From: Marthasterias glacialis
Lineage: Eukaryota > Echinodermata > Asteroidea > Forcipulatida > Asteriidae
Direction of reading: 5' to 3'
DNA: 64,000 nt
Assembly (NCBI GenBank): GCA_911728455.2
Contig: OU452233.1
Location: 17,817,926-17,881,925 of the forward strand
Shown here: positions 11,466-23,500 of the stretch, piece by piece
Position numbering within the stretch: the first letter of the stretch is position 1
How the letters are laid out: each line of letters starts with the position of its first letter
Translations under genes and position numbers: made by a program
The notes under the pieces: generated by a model
Database searches by the model: none
What the model saw: only the letters and a program-made list of their open reading frames with translations
What the model was told of the DNA's origin: nothing

Positions 11466-12325
11466 AGGTTCAAAAAAATCATAACTAGCGAATTGAGCCA
11501 TTCAACAACTGCTGCTAACTGTACGCTTTCACGCCGTAATATTTAGGCAAATTTTTGATTTGTATTAATTATCGAAAACAAAAAAAGATCAATTTCGATC
11601 TAAAATGCTCACTCAATATCAATTTCACACAGGTAAATCCTACAGAATACAGTCTGATATAGGCCTAACTGTGTTGATCGAAAAACAGCAATTTGTTGGT
11701 GACCGTATGAATCACTACTAATTGTGTTGTATTTCGAAAAACACCAGAAAGTCTCAAGCAGGCCTATTATAATTGTCGATGAAGAATGAAACTGAAATTT
11801 GACTTATTTCAAAAGAAGATCAAACTTATTATAATATGATTACTATAAATGCACCATTTGGCATGTGTTTTTGGACAGTTTATGGTGGAATACCTGCAAA
11901 TACCTTTGTTTTAATTGAAACATGAATGTAATAATCTTACTGTGAAGTACAGCTACCGACACTCACTGCATGGTGTTAATTATGAAAAGTTGAGTTTATA
12001 CATTACCTCTTCCAACTTCACACTTGAATAAAGCTACTGACAAATCGGGAATATTCTGGTAAAATTTTAATGCTGATGATCGCTCTTTGAAAATCTCAGC
12101 ACACAGTGGTTAAAATTTAACAGCAGACCGGATTTTAACTTGAATGGGTTAAGTTTGAGCTATCAAACCCGGATTTCAGGAAGTCGTTCGGGTGATCTCT
12201 GGAGTTGTCTGGTCACGTAAGCCTCTAGTCTGATTGGTTAAACTTTGGTCCTTACAAAATGTTGGTGAAATCTTTCGTTGCAATATTCACTTTGTGAAGA
12301 AAATCTTCTTTTGATTTTTTGATTT

Positions 12326-12580
12326 TTGTTTAACCGGGTTGGGGGAGTATGGACTTTTCTCGTCTTTTGCTTAATTTGCTTAACTTGCTTTGTTTGTAAT
12401 TCTCATCTGGTTTTATATTTTTGCAGTAATTTGTTTTCTTTACACTGTACTTTTAATGTTAATGGGGGCATTCACCATAATTGGGTCTTCGAAATTTTGG
12501 GTCTTTTGGGTTTTTTTCTCATCCTTTTGCTTTTTTGCCTTATGTGGATATTAATTAGTTCGGGATTATTTTTATTTTAA
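12326..12580 (+). other. T-rich 84-residue frame, probably non-coding
   Basis: Hydrophobic because the strand is T-rich. The matching segment in unit 3 (about 16300-16600) has a shifted frame, which argues against selection on a protein. A short 'TFNVNGGIHHN' stretch is vaguely like the NVNG motif at the start of LINE endonucleases, so a decayed retrotransposon fragment is possible but weak. Confidence 0.2.
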
Positions 12581-12600
12581 GTTTAGTGGTGGCCTTAGAT

Positions 12601-13109
12601 TTTTTCTTTTTTGCGTTTTACCCCTGCCACTTTTAACTTCTTTATTGCTAATAAATATTTTTTATTTTTATTAAAAAAAAGACTAATAAAAAATAATTTG
12701 TCTCAGTTTTTCGCTTTACTCTTCGTTTGATGTTAATTAATCCGTAAGGAAAAGCCATTTCTCGATTGTCTTGTGGAATTTAAAATGAGTCTTTGTTACA
12801 TAGGCCTATACAAGGTTTTTTAACGTTTTGCTTTTATTCTAGTTTTCAAGAAATGTTTGATTAAAATAAAAGAATAAATCCGGGGACGAAAACAGATCAA
12901 CCAAGACTGCTCTTGTTTAGTGAAAAGCTTTGTTGAAGTGTATGCATATTGTTGAAGTATTTAAGAACTTCAACCAAAATCGAACCTAGCTAAACATGGT
13001 TGCTCCCTTTCAACTTTATTGTATACCGGTATGATTTCTTGAGCGATATTAATGTAAAAGAGTGAAAACAGTTCAAAAACCACTCGATTTGTCCGCCATA
13101 CCAATCTTG
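12601..13109. other. Spacer between lectin units, no gene seen
   Basis: AT-rich and not shared with the flanking units. No coding frame supported. Confidence 0.4.
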
Positions 13110-13591
13110 CAAAGAGCCAAAATCCTACAGAATACCGTCTGATATAGGCCTAACTGTGTTGAACGAAAAAAAACAGCAGTTTGTTTGTGACCGTATGAAT
13201 CACAAATTGCGTTGTATTTCGAAAAAAATACAAGAAATTCTCAAGCAGGCCTATTATAATTGTCGATGAAGAATAAAACTGAAGTTTGACTTATTTCAAC
13301 AGAAGATCAAACTTATTATAAGATGATTACTAGATGCACCTTTTGGCATGTGTTTTTGGACGGTTTATGGTGGAATACCTACAATTACCTTTGTTTCAAT
13401 TGAAACCTGAATGTTATAATCTTACTGGGAAGTACAGCTACTGACACCCATGCACTGCAGGGTGATTATGAAAAGTCGATACAGTTTATACATTACCTCT
13501 TCCAACTTCACACTTGCATGAATGTAGTGACAAGTCGGGGATATTCTGGTAAAGTCTTAATGCTGATGATCGCTCTTTGAAAATCTCAGCA
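13110..13591. repeat. Partial geneless lectin unit
   Basis: Aligns with 11636-12102 of unit 2 (shared 'gtctgatataggcctaactg' and 'gctctttgaaaatctcagca') and then joins abruptly to unit 3 at 'cagcacatagccgtagctg'. It is the truncated downstream part of a unit whose lectin gene is missing, so the array once had, or formed through, an additional unit. Confidence 0.7.
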
Positions 13592-13707
13592 CATAGCCGT
13601 AGCTGCATAGCAAAGCATGGTCAGCATATTGAGGTTATAAGGCGATCACTTTCTAATCAGTTACTTGCTTAATTCTAGTAAAAATATTCCAGGTTAAAAT
13701 ACATTGT

Positions 13708-13713
13708 TTTAAT
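13708..13713 (-). promoter_or_regulatory. Candidate poly(A) signal, lectin copy 3
   Basis: ATTAAA on the minus strand about 80 nt past the stop, at the same place as in copy 2. Confidence 0.4.
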
Positions 13714-13791
13714 GGTCTGGCAGAGTCGCCAGGCACATACAATTATACTTAAAGGCATCTGCAGTACGTATAATTGACGTGCGAAATGCAA

Positions 13792-14262
13792 TTACTTCGG
13801 CATCTTGCAAATAACTTTCTTCGTTTGACCACAAAGAGAATCGTTCCAGCCCACTCTATTTGTTTTCCAAATCTCAACGCAGTGCTCCGAGGCGCTGTTT
13901 GGTTCCCCGGAGAGCCAGCCTTGGTAATTGTAAACGGACGTATCGGACCATCTGTATTGACCGGGCAACTGTAATTCGTTCAGTCCGATCCAATAGCGAC
14001 CATTATCTGTTCCATAAGTTGACTCCACTAAACTTTTGACGAATGCGTTTTCCGAGGAATCGTGAATAGACACGAGGTGAGCCGTCTGTCCAGATGTGGA
14101 TGTGAACCCTGTACAGCGTCCTTCGGCATGCTGCCATGTCTGAGGAGCGCCGAAGAGACGGTAGCAGTACCCTCCGTGTGATGTCCAGTAAGATGGACAC
14201 TCGGCCGTGAAAGCCACGCCAAACGTCACTGACAGCACCAACACAATTCGCAGGAGAGACAT
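13792..14262 (-). CDS. Secreted C-type lectin, copy 3
   Basis: Intronless 156-residue frame with the same plan as copy 2: signal peptide 1-20, one C-type lectin domain, six conserved cysteines (22, 33, 50, 128, 144, 152), WIGL 91-94, EPN 120-122 and WND 139-141. Differences from copy 2 cluster in residues 6-112 (for example T13, S24, HGG at 29-31, RCTG at 49-52, TSVY at 108-111), while residues 113-156 are identical. Binding of mannose-like sugars with Ca2+ is inferred from EPN/WND. The start is fixed by the conserved signal peptide. Confidence 0.92.
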   Translation of the reverse strand: MSLLRIVLVLSVTFGVAFTAECPSYWTSHGGYCYRLFGAPQTWQHAEGRCTGFTSTSGQTAHLVSIHDSSENAFVKSLVESTYGTDNGRYWIGLNELQLPGQYRWSDTSVYNYQGWLSGEPNSASEHCVEIWKTNRVGWNDSLCGQTKKVICKMPK

Positions 14263-14657
14263 TGTTGGATCACAAATGGTTGCAGTCAGTTACCTGTCAT
14301 GAACGAAATTTGAAAGTTATGGGTAAATTAGATATTGTATCAAAATAATCATAAATGTGACTAGCGAAGAAGACATCCAAGAACTGACCTTGATACTGAC
14401 TATCAAACCCATATTTCAGGAAGTCGCTCGGGTGATCTCTGGAGTTGTCTGGTCACGTAAGCCTCTAGTCTGACTTGGTTTTAAGGGAAAATGTAACATA
14501 TTTTGGTATGTACAAAATGATTGTTAACGTTGCAACATTTACTTTGTGAAGACAATCATTATTTTCAACAGCTCGACTGTGGGCACATTTTGTTTAATCA
14601 TCATAGGGGCATGCACGGTAATCTTTTCAGCATGCTTTCATTTCGTGTTCACAAATT

Positions 14658-15436
14658 AATAGACAGATTGCGCGACCAATGTTTGCATGTCATCACGTGG
14701 CCTGTAGTGGGTATCACGTCATCTCAGCTGATGGCAAACTAAAACACATGCTGTGACCGACAAAGTCACAGCAACAGTCGGCTTTTGGTAATAATAACAC
14801 AATAACTACTCAAATCCCTTTTCTTAAAGTTGTATGTTGTGACACTACTTTTTATCATATTACTGTTTCATGGACTACCACTATTCTACACTTCAAAAGA
14901 GCTTTATTAAATTTTGAGTTATGCGTCGGAGTCGGACGACGATGTAGCCACCCGCCTGTTATTAGTGTTTGTAATGTAGGCCTAAATCACTATAAAAAGG
15001 ATAAAAGAAAACGTTGGAAAGGTGAGCATTGCGGAATTTCGAATGTAGACAAAGAAATCACAGTATTGGAAAGCCTTTTCTTTGGACGATTTCAGCTTCA
15101 AAACTGTGAAATTCTGCTGTTGAAAAGTGCGTGATCGCGGTCGTCTGGCCCAAACGTTCCGTCGTGCAACCAGTACTACCACGTCGTGAACATTAAACGT
15201 TCCTTTTCATTTCCAAGACTTGCTGGAACTGTCCTAACTGGCTTTATTCAGCCAGTCGAGGTCTCTGGTACAAACTCTGGAATATTTTTTACAGATTTCG
15301 AAAAAGGAAAATCCTCCATCGAATAAACAAAAATGCAATAACCATCATGTTCCGTACTATACCTTCCTATGGAGGACGTCGTGTTTGTTTACATTCAGTA
15401 CCCACTACGGGTCTTTGGTCACGCAATCGGTCTATT
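14658..15436. mobile_element. ~780 bp non-autonomous element, copy in lectin unit 3
   Basis: Nearly identical to the copy at 10686-11465 and at the same place in the unit, so it was inserted before units 2 and 3 were duplicated. Confidence 0.75.
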
Positions 15437-16953
15437 GGGTTCAAAATAACCATAACTAGCGAATTGAGCCATTCAACAACTGCTGCTAACTGTACGAATT
15501 CACGCCGTAATATTTAGGCAAATTTTTGATTTGTATTAATTATCGAAAACAAAAAAAGATCAATTTCGATCTAAAATGCTCACTCAATATCAATTTCACA
15601 CAGGTAAATCCTACAGAATACAGTCTGATATAGGCCTAACTGTGTTGATCGAAAAACAGCAATTTGTTGGTGACCGTATGAATCACTACTAATTGTGTTG
15701 TATTTCGAAAAACACCAGAAAATCTCAAGCATGCCTATTATAATTGTCGATGAAGAATGAAACTGAAACTTGACTTATTTCAAAAGAAGATCAAACTTAT
15801 TATAATAATGATTATTAAAAATGCACCTTTTGGCATGTGTTTTTGGACGGTTTATAGCGGAATACCTGCAAATTATACCTTTGTTTTAATTGAAACATGA
15901 ATGTAATAATCTTACTGTGAAGTACAGCTACCGACAACCACTGCAGGGTGTTAATTATGAAAAGTGGAGTTAATACATTACCTCTTCGAACTTCACACTT
16001 GATTGAAGCTACTGACAAATCGGGGATATTCCGGTAAAGTCTTAATGCTGATGATCGCTCTTTGAAAATCTCAGCACAGAGTGGTTAAAATTTAACAGCA
16101 GACCTGATTATATCTTGGAATGGGTTCACATTGATACTAACAATCAATTCCGGATTTCAGTAAGTCGCTCGGGTGATCTCTGGAGTTGTCTAGTCACGTA
16201 AGCCTCTAGTCTAAATAAAAATGGTTAAACATATTTTGGTCCTTACAAAATGTTGGTGAAATCTTTCGTTGCAATATTCACTTCGTGAAGATTTTTTTTT
16301 TTTAACCGGGTTGGGGGAGTAGGCCCTATGGACTTTTCTCGTCTTTTGCTTAATTTGCTTAACTTGCTTTTTTTGTAATTTTCATCTTTTTTATATTTTC
16401 GCAGTAATTTGTTTTCTTTATACTTGCAATGTGACTACTGTACTTTTAATGTAAATGGGGGCATTCACCATAATCGGGTCTTCGAAATTTTGGGTCTTTT
16501 GGGTTTTTTTTCTCATCCTTTTGCTTTTTTGCTTTATGTGGATGTTAATTTGTTTGTGATTATCTTTCTTTTTAGTTTAGTGGGGACCTTAGATTAAGTT
16601 ATAAGAGAGTGTAATGTAACAATATCTGTGTTTACACCCGCCAACAGAGGGCGCTGTTTTACTTCTTATTAAACATGGCTTCTCCATAAGTACCGTCTCA
16701 AACTTGTGTGTCACTCCAGTCGTCAATACCTCAATCTAGTGAGAACCCAATCTTATAACATGTAATACAACATTTAGTACCAAAATAAAGGAACCCGATT
16801 TTTGTTTCTTTTGGTGAGGCCGTGTCCCAATCAAGCGACTTCGGCTGCGGCTATGGCCGTTGGCTTAAAGTGACAATGTTGAAGAATAGGCCTAACATAG
16901 CCACTGATGAAGCTGTTAATTTCGACACGGTGTATGGCAAGCCTTAAGCGAAC

Positions 16954-16981
16954 CATGGAGGTAGAAATTTCTACCTCCATG
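16954..16981. repeat. Perfect 28 bp palindrome
   Basis: 'catggaggtagaaa' is followed immediately by its exact inverse, with no spacer. Both sides are flanked by 'gcgaacca'-like direct repeats. Confidence 0.85.
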
Positions 16982-17492
16982 AGCGAACCAACCGACTCAT
17001 GGGTATACAGTTCGGTACAAAAACAGCTGAAGAATACTTATTACGCCTTTTGAGCAATACAGCCAGTGCCGAAGCCATTAATTCGGATACGTTTTTACAA
17101 TGACAGGGTGTAAATGGAAGAGAAACAAAAGGTGTACGTAAAACAATCAATCAAGGTCTAACACAGTTCAAAGGAGATCGTTTCAACCGATGATCGAGTA
17201 AAATACATCAAAATACCATCGCAAGGCGATTTTTTTTTCAAGGCATTATTTATGAATAATGTTTATCTATAAATAATGTTCATTTATAAATAATGTTTAT
17301 TTATAAATAATGCTCATAATAATTATAATAAAGGCTTATTAATAAGCTCATTTATCAGGCTGTCGATGGAGGGCGCTGTTTCTTCCAGTCGTAAAATACA
17401 GCTTTGTTGATAAAGTGTCAACACTGTCATTGACACTGTTTCAAAAAAAGGTTGTCGACCGTAACTCGAGTACATCAACTTTTGTCTAGATT

Positions 17493-17502
17493 TATATATA
17501 AA
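17493..17502 (+). promoter_or_regulatory. TATA-like motif before the candidate SGPL1 start
   Basis: 'tatatataaa' lies only 16 nt before the candidate ATG at 17518. A TATA box at this place would put the transcript start after that ATG. So either the motif is not a core promoter or the ATG is not the true start. Confidence 0.25.
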
Positions 17503-17517
17503 GTAGAAGTGATCGAT

Positions 17518-17541
17518 ATGGATGTTTTCGGTCAGTTAAAG
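17518..17541 (+). CDS. SGPL1: SGPL1 exon 1 (tentative start exon)
   Basis: Encodes MDVFGQLK and ends in phase 0 before a GTAACG donor, which fits the phase-0 start of the next exon. With it, the N-terminus before the conserved Cys/Trp pair is about 25 residues, near the ~33 of vertebrate SGPL1. Short exons are easy to mispredict. Another ATG at 18238 does not give the right phase. Confidence 0.45.
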
Positions 17542-20500
17542 GTAACGTTCATTATTATTGTTGGTGAAAATGGCAATTCGAACGTAGAGAAAGAGGTTTT
17601 TTTTTAAGGAGCTTCGTGTGACTGATTGCTGAAACTGAGAGATCATGAGATTGACTTTTTTCAGTACGCTTTGAATTTACTACCTAACATTAACACTAGT
17701 AGTAGTACTAGTAGAACAGTAACAACAGTACGTGTCCGTGCTGCTGCACTTTGCAGGACCATAATTATAGGCAAGGCAGGTTTTCCGGTTTTCCTTTAAA
17801 GGACACCTCTACGATGAGGGAAATATCAATTTCGGAAAGGCTTAATTTCATCTGCAGAATATTTTAAGGGGCATAAAAAAAGGCGAAGTCATCATCAGGT
17901 CTGACTATAGTCCATGCAAAAATGTATGATAGAGCAAGGACACGGTCCTTGAAGTTGTTGTTCTACATGTAACTCTTGTAACTCTTTGTATGATCTGACT
18001 TATTGCCAAATTCGTATGGTCGTATACTAGCTAGCATGGCTAGTACGACCGATAATGTCAAAATCTCAAAAAGAGGAGTTCAGCGTGCCCCAGTTACCAT
18101 GGTTACTGGATCTAGTATTGTCCGTTCACAGAGTAGACAGTTAAAAAAAAAGTGAGTTGCATAAGTACCATGGTTACTGGGTCTAGTATTGTCCGTTCAC
18201 AGAGTAGACAGTTAAAAAAAAAGTGAGTTGCATAAGTATGGCCATGTGTATTTGGCAAGGAGGAGGTAACGGAGGTAGCCCGGACTGGACTTTTTCACTG
18301 CTTGTCGATATCTTAAAGTTTCCCGCTATAAAAAAATATATTAATATTATTAATATTTTTTTTTGTATTAATATTTTTGTTTTATTTTTTTTTCGTTTTG
18401 CAAAGCAAGAACCTTGAACTTACGTTATTGCATTTGTAAGCCCTAAAGTCTAACTCAGTGCCCATAGTAACTGGCTTTTATAATATTGGGGGTTTTTTTT
18501 AAATCGATTTTTAGTGGTTTTACTGTAGTCGGCTACCTAACCTAGTTGATCATGTTGATTGGATACCAAAGACCAAGAATTTGGGCAAAACCTTTGAGAA
18601 TGGTGGGGGGGGGGGAGTGCCTGAAACTAACGATACACCCATATTCTTAGTAGACCTTTCCCATGAAATATGTAAATTGGACATCGCGCATGCGCACTTA
18701 CGTTTTGGTTGGCAAAATTTTGGGAACAGTGTGCCCTTTTGCATGGGACTGATGGGCGCGTGACGCGTACGCGCTTTGTGCGTCTGCTTTGTGCACATTT
18801 CAATGGCGTTTGCCAACCAACAGGGTATGTACGCATGCGTGAATGTAATTAGCATATTTCATGGGAAAGGTCCATTAAATTTGAATTATTGCAGTTTTGT
18901 TCCAAGTAACTCTCAATCATTCAGTTAATTATTTATTATTTACAATTAATTCTTCAATTGAAATCCAGGACGTTGTTGGTCAGTATTTGGGTGATGTTCG
19001 TCGGATCATCAACGAGCGGTGCAGTGGACGGGAAGCATGGGAGATAATTCTGGCCACGGCCTTGATTGTGGTCATCCTAGGCTGGCTCAGGGAGGAGCTG
19101 TTTCTTCACGACCTCAGTGAGTTCCAACGTCATCCTGGATTAAGAATCTTCGAACAATGTACTAAATCATCTTCACCATCATTTAATTCAAAGAGCTTCA
19201 TCTTCCCGCACAATCTTGACATGGCGATGGAGGAGGGTCATTGCGTACACATGAAACATTCCCATATTGGAAGGTAATGTAAACACTACGCCTCCTGCAC
19301 ATCATCAATCGCACAACCCTCAGGGCCTATCAAATTTGGTTTTCAAGCATCACAAATCAGGCCTGTAGATTAGCCCAGGTAGGACGTCAGTCTCCGTTGC
19401 TCTGCCACTGACAGTCCCAGTGCAACGGAGACTGACGTCCTACCAGGGCTAGCCTGTAGATTAGTTTGAAAATGATGGGATGGGGGGGATGGGCTGGTAA
19501 TTGGTACTAAAAGTATTTAAAAAGTTGGATTTTGTTAAATTATGAAATCTTTCCTTATATATAGACCGCCATAAAATTGATCCGGTATGAAGTGTTGGGG
19601 GAGTAGGGATGAACACTTCCAGAATCCCCATGAATGAGGGAATCAAGTAAAAACCTTGTCCTCACCCTACCCCCCCCCCCCCCCCGTTCCAATAAATACC
19701 ATTTCAAGAAAGACACAATTTATCTGTACGTACAACTTGAATCCATCCCTTAGTTTCAACTTCAAAACTGCAACACAGTGTGTGATTGTGCGCCACCTCA
19801 CGCCCCCCATTTCACACACTGTCTCTGTTTTACAGAGTTACTCCTGACATCTAGGACCGATCATTCATTCTCGACTTTTCACTCTGCTACTCTTAATAAG
19901 TTCTTAACAGTTTTCTCTTTCTGCCATGTGTTTTTGTCTTATCCGTGGTTAAATTGAAAAAACCTTCATGATGACTAAACTTAAAAAAATACTTTTTCTT
20001 CAGGTGGTTTTGAGAGGACAAAACTCTTCTTCTTCAGAACCATCCGGAGTCTGCCTATTATTGGTCGAAAGGTATTCCATACTATGTTCCAAAAACCTTT
20101 TTCAAGAGTACCCCAGTACCCCCGCCCCCCTCGAACCCAGGGAATGATGATAGTAGTATCAATGTAATGTGGAGTGTCGTGGCCAAGCGGTCTAGATCAC
20201 CGGACTCAAGTTCTGGTGTTGTGGACAGCAGAGTGTGGGTTCGAATCCCGGTCGGGCACTTGTGTCCTTGAGCAAGATACTTAACCATAATTGCTTTGTC
20301 CTTCGGATGGGACATTAAGCCATAGGTCCCGTGTACTAGGATTGGTAGTGCACGTAAAAGAACACAGAACACTTATCGTGGAAGAGTAGGGGTTTACCCC
20401 GGTGTTTCTGGTTCACATGGCAAGCACCCTTATCTACAGGTTTCCTCAGGCTTGAGAGCTACAGTGATTAAGTTCACTTATGAGGCATCCTTGGTTTCAT

Positions 20501-23500
20501 TACCAGAAATATATAATAATAATAATAAGAGCTTGAGTCCGGAGTTCTTTTCCGCTCGGCCATGACACGCCTACATGGTTTTCGGTTCCGGAAACACTGT
20601 GTGTTGTGTCTGCTCTTTCTAAGTAGAGTTTGGTTCTGAAAAGAACTACTCCTGCTTATTTCTGAAAGAACTGGTATCTATCTTCTCAGTCCATGAGTGA
20701 GATAATAAAGTAGGCATTTATTTTCCCACCTGATTTGTTTTACCAAATAATGTCATGAAGCATCTTTTTTTATTTCTGTTAGGCTCCTGAGTCAAAAGCA
20801 ATCCGGATTTAAAGTTTTTTTTAATGTGCAAAATAAACAAATGTCATAAAGTTGCCTAAAACCATGGAAAAAGGAAGACTGAAGTCGCCATTGTGGCTGA
20901 AAGTGTTAATGTGCCAAATTGAAATCCATTTAATTTTCTGAAACAGATACAGGAAGAATTGGACAAGACCAAAGCCAGCATAGCTAAGGATATGTTTCCC
21001 TTACCCCCCGGGGTTGTTTACAACACCAAGCTTCCGGACAGAGGGCTCAGTCATGAAGATCTTTTAACGCTTGTAGAAGAAAAATATAAAAGCTTAGGTG
21101 AGTGTTTACGAGGGGCACTTGTTTAATCAGTTGCCGTCGGGATTTGTTGTTGTTGTTGTTGTTGTTGTTGTCCCGTCCCCCGGGGGCATTTTTTTGCCAG
21201 AATTGCCGGAATCTTTTTTCTTTGAGGGTACTGCTGGCACAAAGGAACCCTGACTCGACAATGCCAAGAGAAGAAAGATTCTCTTTATTGGATCGTCCGT
21301 TTTGTTTGTCGACCAAGAAAAATGTCAAATTCACGCACCTTGAATTGCAAAACATCGGCCGTTACCTATGTAAAGAAGCCATGTAAAGACTACTATGCAA
21401 TTTTGGACCACTGGAGCAAAGGTCGCTCGGTCATTCAACTGCTGAGCATGCACAGACCACACACACACACAGCCTAACAATTTGTTTCACGCACACAAGG
21501 ACGAATAAGGTCTTCAGTTCACTATAACAAGGCATGATATTCTTTCTACTTTAATTTGATTTCCGATTTTATTGCCCGAAAAGAATCAGCCCCAGGTCAG
21601 CCCTTTAAATTTTACCCACTTTTTCCAGAGCCCAAATATCATGCTTGTTTAACGTGACAACTGAATTTGATAAAATAGACCGATTGCGCGACAATGTTTA
21701 CATGCGGTCACGTAACCTCCTATCAGGTATGACGTCATACAGCTGATGAAAAAATACGTGTAAAGCATAGGCCGTGACACAGAGTGAGTACGAAAACAGT
21801 CGATTTTACTTTCGTTAAGCGATGAATTAGTTAATCAGCCCCTTTTATTTAAAGTAGTATGTTGTGGCATTAATTTAAATCACATTTCTGTTTCATAATT
21901 TAACAGAATTCTTCTAAAAAGAGGTTTTTTAAGCCATGCACTACCGGCGTTGGACGACTATTATGTAGCCACCCGTCTGTTATTTTGTTTGTAATGTTAG
22001 CCTAAATCACTGTAAAAAAGGATAAACAACGTTGGAAAAGTGAGCATTAATACCTAGCCTTGCAGAATTTTCAAATAGGCAAAGGAATCACACAGTTTTG
22101 GATAGCAGTTTCTTTGGAGGATTTCAGCTTCAAAACTTTGAAATTTTTGTGATGAAAAGTGTGTATTGATCGCGGTCGTCTGGCCTAACGTTCCGTCATG
22201 CGCTGTACTCATCGTGCACATTTTATACGGTACTTTTACAATTTTCAAGACTTGTTGGAACTGTCCTTACTGGCTTTATTCAGCCACTTGAAGGTCTTTG
22301 GTACAGACTCTGGAATGTCTTTCACAGATTTCGAGCAAGAAAAGCCTCGATTGAATAAACTAAATGCATTAATCATCGTGTACCGTACCACCCTTTCCTA
22401 TGGAGGATTACGTGTGTGTGTTTACATTTTATACCCAACAGGGGTCACGTGACGCAGGTCGCGCAATCGGTCTATTATTACATGTTGTTTTAATAGATGT
22501 TAAATTTGTATTAGGGATAGAAAGCTTGGTGGTCTAGTGGTTAGACATCTGCTGTAGATTGGCCAAAGGTCATCGGTTCGAATCCCACCCGAGTAATATG
22601 TCTGTGAATTGTTATTCAGTGGACTTGGGGGAAAGTACTGAGTATACAGTGCTTAACACACATCGGTGTATGGGTAAAAAACAAATACTTTATTACATTT
22701 TGGTTGAATGATGTGTTTATTATAAAGGTGTGTGTGGAAATGAATTCACTCATGAATGTGGAAACTACTGATGTATTAAATTTATAAAATCAAACTTGTA
22801 TTTTATTATTATTGTTTTTTAATTGATTGACTGTAGAAAAAATTGACTGGCAAGGAGGTAAGCTGTCGGGGGCTGTGTACAACTGTGGAGACCAACATGA
22901 CAAACTGATGGCTAAGGTAAAGTTGCAAAGTGTATTGATTTTGTTTTTGCGTTTGGGGGAAAAAGAACAGCTATATTTGTTTTTCTCTATTTATGATTTA
23001 AGCGCTGGTCTTTCGTCACCAGGGCCCAATGTCATAGAGCTGCTTAAGCACTGAATATTGCTTAACATTTTTCTGCTTAGCAGAATTGAGCAGGTTATTA
23101 GTCACAAATGACACATGTGACATGGTACTTTGGCTGGTGAACTTATTCTGGTAAAAAGCAAATTGCTTTGTGCTCGGTTACCTTTTTGTGCTTGAGCAGT
23201 TCTACGAAATTGGGTCCTGGTGAGCTGGACTGTCTAGCAGCATTCATTCTAGAATGCGGCAGGGGGTGAGTTTGAATTACAACTAAGGTGCCTGTCAGCC
23301 AGAGATGAGAAACTTCAGACTATCATTTGAAATCAAACTTTTCAGTCTTCCTGTTGGATTAAATAGATGCGATCTTTCTCTAGAGAAAACCACGGGTCTG
23401 GCTTAGGCTTTTTGAAGCCCCAAACCGAAAGCGGATGGTTTCAAAATAACGGACAGGGCCTAGGAATCTGTGGCTCTTTGCCTTCAACATTGAGCAAGTT

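Larger units (their letters stand above)
9537..12600. repeat. Lectin tandem unit 2
   Basis: Near-identical over about 3 kb to unit 3 (13592-16600), including the lectin gene, its 5' flank, the inserted ~780 bp element and a T-rich tail. The flank 'aggaagtcgctcgggtgatc' appears twice inside the unit (near 10446, and near 12178 with one change), so the unit itself contains an older internal duplication. Confidence 0.85.
13592..16600. repeat. Lectin tandem unit 3
   Basis: Near-identical to unit 2 with an offset of about 3970 bp at the start and about 4000 bp at the end, so only a few small indels separate them. Confidence 0.85.
16601..17517. other. Region upstream of SGPL1
   Basis: No gene recognised. 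It holds 'gagggcgctg' motifs near 16650 and 17370, a perfect palindrome at 16954-16981, and an AT-rich tandem of about 18 bp units ('ataaataatg') near 17235-17320. The SGPL1 promoter probably lies in or near this segment. Confidence 0.4.
17542..18968 (+). other. SGPL1: SGPL1 intron 1 (tentative)
   Basis: Holds a 71 bp tandem duplication (18095-18236), homopolymer runs, a G-run near 18603 and a MITE-like element at 18653-18872. No other exon seen. Confidence 0.4.

Noticed and set aside
18223-18260. Alternative first exon of SGPL1 starting at the ATG near 18238
   Set aside because: Its possible GTAACG donor leaves the wrong phase for exon 2.
20180-20260. Possible tRNA gene
   Set aside because: It is the head of a repeated SINE, not a stand-alone tRNA.
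22530-22600. Possible tRNA gene
   Set aside because: A- and B-box-like motifs are present, but the sequence continues into a SINE tail and a tRNA fold with proper acceptor pairing was not apparent.
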